Below are positions 6,183 to 10,302 of a DNA stretch of 10,302 nt, piece after piece (positions within the stretch are counted from its first letter, which is position 1; every line of letters begins with the position of its first letter). The notes under the pieces were generated by a model. It searched no databases. It had not been told where the DNA came from and saw only the letters and a program-made list of their open reading frames with translations. The DNA is taken from assembly GCF_000368025.1 (NCBI RefSeq), contig NZ_KB849211.1, forward strand, positions 364,092 to 374,393, read 5' to 3'. The position numbers were made by a program, and so were the translations under genes. The stretch is from Acinetobacter parvus DSM 16617 = CIP 108168. Lineage in GTDB: Bacteria > Pseudomonadota > Gammaproteobacteria > Pseudomonadales > Moraxellaceae.

Positions 6183-8391
6183 ATTAAAAGAAATTTTTTC
6201 AAACCCTAATAAAAACATAGAAAACATGTCAAAGACAGAGCTTCTCTTATTAAAAAATGAGATGATATGTAACCCTAATAATTATGGGTTAATAGAAAAA
6301 TCTTTTGAAAAAACGTCTACTATACACAATTTAAAACTATCAGATGTAAGAAATCCTACTTGGTTTCATAATAATACAACATTTGAATCCAATATATGGA
6401 TGGTAAAACTAAATAAAGTGATATTAACCATCAATTTCGATAAAATAAAAATTGACAACAATACTTTACTAACAGAAAGACCAGAAATACTGAACACTTT
6501 CAAATTCTGGCTTTGCATTCAAAGCCATCCTATTTACAATGAAGGATTTTTATTAAAAACTCAGACTATAAGTATCAATTTAACAAACACAATTTATTTT
6601 ATAAATTCCATTTTGATTAATTCTCATATTTTAGAATTAAGCAAATATGGTTTAAATAAAATAAGTGAAGATTACATAATAGATTATCTAGTCAAAATTT
6701 CAAACCATGGAAAAATCAATGCATCAATAAACTACAATGAATTTGTTACAAATTTTCTTAAAGAAAAAATGAAAGAAATAGATATACATGATGTAATTAA
6801 ATTTGAAGAAAAATATCCTTTTTTCATCAATTACAATCATAACGATGAACTTAAACTGACATTAGAAGAACTAAGAAAATCTAAATACTGGCTTTATTGT
6901 AATGAAGGTTATTCTACATATAGTCCCAATAAAGTAAAAAAGAATTATTTCATTAAATATCTTGAAGATCGTATCATCATATTTAATCAACAACCAGTTG
7001 CTTTCCAGCAACTAAACTTAATCGATGACAAAAGTAAAACTGAGTACTTATGTCTTCCTTATACTACTAGTGATGATGAGCATTTTTCATACCAAGACCT
7101 TCAATCTCAAATAAAAAACTTAAAAAAAATAGTCTTTGTTCACTCTCAAAATGATTGTGCTCAAATCAGTATATCTAACTTTAATACTATCAGTATGAAA
7201 AGAATAAATAAAATAACCCCTTTAAAAGATTTAGGAAGATTTGCAACGCTACCTGCTGATGTAACATTTAAAGCTATACGTGATTCTTTTGAATTTATTC
7301 ATATGTATTTAGATATATTGCTCGATACGATTATTAAATATTCTTTATTCATAAAAAATAAAGAAGGAAATTTTGATAACTTTTATGAGAGTTCAAAATT
7401 TCCAGGCACATTAAAGAAAATAGGTATTAAAGAGTTAAAAATAACTAAAGATCAAAATTATTTTATAAATTTACGTAGCAATCATGGATTTATAGATTTT
7501 TACAATATTCTATTAGGATCTATATTAGTTGCATTAGGAGCAATCACTGCTAGACGTAACTCAGAAATTATTGAATTACACCCATTAGATTGCTTATTAC
7601 CACAGTATATTGATCCATTATTAACAGATTTTAAAGAATTTGAAGTTATATTTGATAATCGAAAAAGTGGTGTAAGTGGTATTAATTTTCATCGTGAAAA
7701 GATGTCAAGACCTATACCAAGCATTATTGCAAAAGTCATTTATAAAATTAAAAAATTTAATGAAGTCATTTTAAAAAATAATCTTTCCACATTATCAGAA
7801 ATCAACTTGATCAATAGCTATTCTTATAAGCGGAATACATGGAGTAAGTTATCTAATAATAGCTATAGCAACTTGCTAAATTTATTTTGTGATTATTTTC
7901 AGACAAAAAAAATAGAGTATTCCCCAAATGAATATAGAAGATATTATATACGTCAACATCAATTAAGACGTTTTTTTGCAATGATGTTTTTTTGGTCAAA
8001 AAGCTTTGATGGCTTAGACACATTACGTCACTTCCTCGGTCATACGGATATTGAACATTTATATCATTATATTACTGAACCATTAACGGGCAGTGTTCTC
8101 AATGGTGTGAAATCTCATACAATTACTGAAGCCTATTTAGGTAGATCTGGTCCAATTGTTAAAAATATTGAAGACTTACGTACAGTTTTATTAAATCATT
8201 TTAATGTTAATGACTTAGAGATTATCAGCATAAAAAACTTTGATTCTACAAACAAGTTATTAAGTAAGATAAACTATCTCATTGATGAACATATAATTGA
8301 CCTTCAACCTAGATTTTTTACTACCAAAGACAAAAATAATAATATCATTCAAGAATTTGAGCTAATATTAATAATTGAGGATGAAATATGA
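6166..8391 (+). CDS. Large tyrosine recombinase/integrase (741 aa)
   Basis: This protein has a complete tyrosine-recombinase active site in its C-terminal half (about 440-640). The residues are R464 in ITARRNSEI, K500 in FDNRKSG (likely beta-hairpin lysine), H598 and R601 in RQHQLRRFF, H626 in FLGHTDIEH, and Y635 in HLYHYIT as nucleophile, nine residues after H626 as usual. The N-terminal 430 residues are far longer than in XerC/D or phage integrases and probably include a core-binding domain plus unknown parts. About 100 residues follow the tyrosine. The predicted role is cutting and rejoining island ends during integration and excision. The ATG at 6166 follows AAGGA (6151-6155) with 10 nt spacing and overlaps the previous gene by 17 bp. 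The stop overlaps the next start as ATGA. The paired large recombinases recall TnpA/TnpB of Tn554, though these are longer. Confidence 0.88.
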   Translation: MIVDNELKEIFSNPNKNIENMSKTELLLLKNEMICNPNNYGLIEKSFEKTSTIHNLKLSDVRNPTWFHNNTTFESNIWMVKLNKVILTINFDKIKIDNNTLLTERPEILNTFKFWLCIQSHPIYNEGFLLKTQTISINLTNTIYFINSILINSHILELSKYGLNKISEDYIIDYLVKISNHGKINASINYNEFVTNFLKEKMKEIDIHDVIKFEEKYPFFINYNHNDELKLTLEELRKSKYWLYCNEGYSTYSPNKVKKNYFIKYLEDRIIIFNQQPVAFQQLNLIDDKSKTEYLCLPYTTSDDEHFSYQDLQSQIKNLKKIVFVHSQNDCAQISISNFNTISMKRINKITPLKDLGRFATLPADVTFKAIRDSFEFIHMYLDILLDTIIKYSLFIKNKEGNFDNFYESSKFPGTLKKIGIKELKITKDQNYFINLRSNHGFIDFYNILLGSILVALGAITARRNSEIIELHPLDCLLPQYIDPLLTDFKEFEVIFDNRKSGVSGINFHREKMSRPIPSIIAKVIYKIKKFNEVILKNNLSTLSEINLINSYSYKRNTWSKLSNNSYSNLLNLFCDYFQTKKIEYSPNEYRRYYIRQHQLRRFFAMMFFWSKSFDGLDTLRHFLGHTDIEHLYHYITEPLTGSVLNGVKSHTITEAYLGRSGPIVKNIEDLRTVLLNHFNVNDLEIISIKNFDSTNKLLSKINYLIDEHIIDLQPRFFTTKDKNNNIIQEFELILIIEDEI

Positions 8392-8888
8392 AAAAATTTA
8401 ATGACTATGAAGTTGAAAATTCAATTCAATCTGAAATAGATTTTCTTAAACTTATAATAAATAAACCCCAAAAATATATAAATGATAATTATATAAAAAC
8501 TGCAATTTCATCTCAAAAAAATATGGCAAAATATGTTAATAATGAATATGGAATTATTTCTCTATCACTTAACACACACAAATTATACGTAAATAAATAT
8601 TCAAATATGACCTATACTCAATTTAATGAATTGAGAATAAAAGCTTTATCTTCAATTATCACATCCCCAATTACTATAAGAAATAAAACAAAAGAATTAG
8701 AAAAAGAAAATAATAACTTAAAAATCAATAACTTAACGCTAATTAAGATCATATATGACCTAAAGTCAATAATTTCTAATTTAGCTTTAAACACAAAAAA
8801 CCAATATATAATTGATGAAACTAATAATAAATTAAGGTATTTTGAAAAATTATTAAACTATGTGAATGAGGATGCTAATTATGAATAA
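8388..8888 (+). CDS. Small coiled-coil accessory protein of the recombinase operon
   Basis: This 166-residue protein has no signal peptide or membrane helix. The C-terminal half (about 98-160) has heptad-like spacing of L/I (KELEKENNNLKINNLTLIKII), which predicts a coiled coil and probably oligomerisation. The middle (about 44-90), with MAKYVNNEYGIISLSLNTHKL then FNELRIKALSSI, could be a helix-turn-helix, but this is a guess. The ATG at 8388 forms an ATGA overlap with the preceding stop and follows GAGGA (8377-8381) at 6 nt. Its position beside tyrosine recombinases parallels TnpC of Tn554 and GmtX of the Gamma-Mobile-Trio islands, small partners with poorly defined roles. I infer a directional or accessory DNA-binding function. 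I do not recognise the sequence itself. Confidence 0.75.
   Translation: MKKFNDYEVENSIQSEIDFLKLIINKPQKYINDNYIKTAISSQKNMAKYVNNEYGIISLSLNTHKLYVNKYSNMTYTQFNELRIKALSSIITSPITIRNKTKELEKENNNLKINNLTLIKIIYDLKSIISNLALNTKNQYIIDETNNKLRYFEKLLNYVNEDANYE
8868..8872 (+). promoter_or_regulatory. RBS that fixes the start of the last recombinase
   Basis: GAGGA lies exactly 8 nt before the ATG at 8881. An earlier in-frame ATG at 8866 overlaps this Shine-Dalgarno sequence and has no RBS of its own, so the start at 8881 is preferred. Confidence 0.75.
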
Positions 8889-10119
8889 TAAAAAACTATA
8901 TTCAATGGTTAGCAATTTATCATTACCAAATTACCTTTCCACATCCAAGCAAGAGATAAAATTTCTTAATATTAACACCCTACCATTTTTATTTTTCCCT
9001 AACGGTGTCCCATGCTATGAAGCAAATTCATACCTTATTTACAAATTAAAATTTGGTTATTCTCATAATTATAATGGTGGTACATACAGGATATTTGCTA
9101 ATCATTTGAGTCACTTTATAAGATTCACCTTTTTTTGCAAAAAAATAAAAAAAATTTCACAATTTGATGATGATATATTTTCGGATTTTATGGATTATCT
9201 GCAAGATAACCCTCATGTTCGATCTAATAACCAAATTATAACTATTGGTTACCAAATTATTGATTTTCTTTTTTTCGTTGCAGAACTTTATAATATTAAT
9301 AATTTTATTGGAATTGGTAAAAATAATAGAATATCTTTAAGTATTAAAAATAAAAAATTATCTCGAGAAAACAACAAAAAAAGGGCTAATCCTAGTTATT
9401 TTCATTATTCCTTCCCCCCACCTTCACCTAAACGCAAACGTTATCCTGTCTCACTCGATGACTATAATAGACTTTTGAATCATATAAATAGCTCCGAGAA
9501 TGAGCCATTAAGACTTAGAAACTTATGCATTCTCCAAGCGCTTGAAAATACAGGCGGTAGAAGAACAGAAGTCTGCTCTATATCCATGAATTCTCTAAGA
9601 TCAGCTTTAAAGAGTGAATCAAACTCACCTTTATTAGAAATAATAAATTTAAAAAATAATCGATTAATTAAGACAAGGGAAATCCCTGTTTCAAGAACTT
9701 TTTTACTCAATTTACGCTTTTATGTTCAATACTATAGAAATCCGATACTGCAAAAAAAGGGTATTAATCATGATTATATTTTTATTTCCCACACATCAGG
9801 TCAACCATTACAGCCAGATACTTTGACTACTTATATGAATAATTGGTCCAAAGAGGCAAATCTTTCCTCCCAAGTTTGTGCTCACATGTTCCGCCATAGA
9901 TTTATCACAGAAAAGTTTAAATCTTTAATTTTAGAACACGAATTGTCGAATGGTGATGAATTTCGAAAAATGCTATTAAATACCTATCGATTAAAACAAA
10001 TTATGCTTGAATGGACTGGTCACAAATCTATCATATCTTTAGATACATATATAAATTTAGCATTTGATGAGCTTTCTGAAATTGATAAATTAAAAGAAAG
10101 AATGATGTGGTTCCGTTAA
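8881..10119 (+). CDS. Tyrosine recombinase/integrase (412 aa)
   Basis: This is an integrase of near-typical length. An N-terminal SAM-like core-binding region (about 55-160) is joined by a proline- and lysine-rich linker (FPPPSPKRKRYP, 178-189) to a catalytic domain (about 190-400). The catalytic set is complete: R227 in TGGRRTEV, a lysine in the beta-hairpin (K258 or K264), H335 and R338 in AHMFRHRF, H381 in WTGHKS, and nucleophile Y390 in SLDTYINLA, nine residues after H381. It should act with the other recombinases on island ends. With the start at 8881 it overlaps the coiled-coil gene by 8 bp. The C-terminus is short, 22 residues after Y390, and the last residues (WFR) lie where an IS end may begin, so the natural terminus could have been replaced. 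It is comparable in size to TnpA of Tn554 and GmtY, but identity is not claimed. Confidence 0.9.
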   Translation: MNNKKLYSMVSNLSLPNYLSTSKQEIKFLNINTLPFLFFPNGVPCYEANSYLIYKLKFGYSHNYNGGTYRIFANHLSHFIRFTFFCKKIKKISQFDDDIFSDFMDYLQDNPHVRSNNQIITIGYQIIDFLFFVAELYNINNFIGIGKNNRISLSIKNKKLSRENNKKRANPSYFHYSFPPPSPKRKRYPVSLDDYNRLLNHINSSENEPLRLRNLCILQALENTGGRRTEVCSISMNSLRSALKSESNSPLLEIINLKNNRLIKTREIPVSRTFLLNLRFYVQYYRNPILQKKGINHDYIFISHTSGQPLQPDTLTTYMNNWSKEANLSSQVCAHMFRHRFITEKFKSLILEHELSNGDEFRKMLLNTYRLKQIMLEWTGHKSIISLDTYINLAFDELSEIDKLKERMMWFR

Positions 10120-10302
10120 TTAGACCACTCAATTCAGTTTTATAAGTGATAAATCCGCTCTAAATATTTAAATCATGCTGCCATTACTTTTAGTAAATGT
10201 TGATCATAAAATTCATTTGGTGTTGCCTTATTCAAACTTGAATGAGGACGTATCATGTTATAAAAATCCAAATATTCAGCAATTGATTGTTTCGCTTGTT
10301 TA
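10106..10302 (-). mobile_element. IS3-family insertion sequence, 3' end (partial)
   Basis: The DNA after the last recombinase carries the end of an IS3-family transposase gene on the minus strand. The IS therefore runs into the window from the right and stops close to the recombinase stop codon. IS3-family ends begin 5'-TG, and plausible candidates on the plus strand are TG at 10106 or 10108. An end at about 10120 cannot be excluded. Direct-repeat and inverted-repeat partners lie outside the window, so the boundary is approximate. Confidence 0.7.
10173..10302 (-). CDS. IS3-family transposase OrfB, C-terminal fragment
   Basis: Reading the minus strand from 10301 to the TGA at 10173-10175 gives 42 residues that include IAEYLDFYNMIRPHSSLN and then KATPNEFYDQ. 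The Y-x-x-R-P-H-S-S-L-N and TP-x-E-F-Y signatures are diagnostic of the C-terminal end of the rve/DDE integrase domain in IS3-family OrfB transposases. The part encoding the DDE residues and the OrfA frame lies to the right of the window. The gene converges on the recombinase operon. The specific IS cannot be named from this fragment. Confidence 0.88.
   Translation of the reverse strand, partial: KQAKQSIAEYLDFYNMIRPHSSLNKATPNEFYDQHLLKVMAA

Larger units (their letters stand above)
3694..10302. mobile_element. Left part of a tyrosine-recombinase genomic island
   Basis: The left boundary is placed where DUF2726 homology is lost inside ELDD (about 3693). From there the DNA becomes markedly more AT-rich and carries one four-gene operon, three of whose products are tyrosine-recombinase-like. 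Recombinase genes at the element's edge, reading inward from a disrupted host gene, are typical of integrative islands. The layout is comparable to Tn554 (two tyrosine recombinases plus small TnpC) and the Gamma-Mobile-Trio islands (GmtY, GmtZ, GmtX). The right end, cargo and second attachment site are not in the window, and an IS3-family element interrupts or flanks the island at the right edge. Confidence 0.8.

Noticed and set aside
3810..10119. Assigning the operon firmly to Tn554, RIT or Gamma-Mobile-Trio families
   Set aside because: Similarity is in gene content and catalytic motifs only. Sizes and order do not clearly match, and no database comparison was possible.

Overview
The window looks like a chromosomal segment of an Acinetobacter species (baumannii/calcoaceticus-like). 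The evidence is moderately AT-rich housekeeping genes with strong hairpin terminators, a GTG-started class Ib aspartate aminotransferase, a tRNA-Asn gene and a DUF2726 gene. From about position 3694 to the right edge, base composition becomes visibly more AT-rich, with many AAA, AAT, ATA and TTA codons. This marks horizontally acquired DNA.

Backbone, 1-3693. A heptanucleotide tandem repeat (9.6 copies of TCGCTGT) lies at the left edge. Next is a gene for a protein with an FGSN/GCGIAGY macro-like N-terminal domain (156-1052). It converges on a small conserved-looking minus-strand gene (1089-1268), and the two share one bidirectional terminator. An aspartate aminotransferase (1482-2717) follows, with its own terminator. 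After about 470 bp without a convincing gene come a tRNA-Asn(GTT) gene (3243-3318), its promoter and its terminator. Last is the start of a membrane-anchored DUF2726 protein whose reading frame is cut off after about 105 codons.

Island, 3694-10302. DUF2726 homology stops inside the conserved VELDD motif, and foreign DNA begins. A consensus-like sigma70 promoter (3750-3778) drives four tightly overlapping genes. The first encodes a 790-aa degenerate tyrosine recombinase, the second a 741-aa tyrosine recombinase with a full catalytic set, the third a 166-aa coiled-coil protein and the fourth a 412-aa tyrosine recombinase with a full catalytic set. Overlaps of 17, 4 and 8 bp suggest translational coupling and products that work together in one recombination complex. 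The layout recalls Tn554 (TnpA/TnpB/TnpC) and the Gamma-Mobile-Trio islands (GmtY/GmtZ/GmtX), which carry defence and toxin cargo. I cannot assign it to either by sequence alone.

Right edge. Directly after the last recombinase lies the 3' end of an IS3-family transposase gene on the minus strand (10173 to beyond 10302), with the end of that IS probably near 10106-10122. Any island cargo, the right attachment site and the rest of the DUF2726 gene would lie outside the window.
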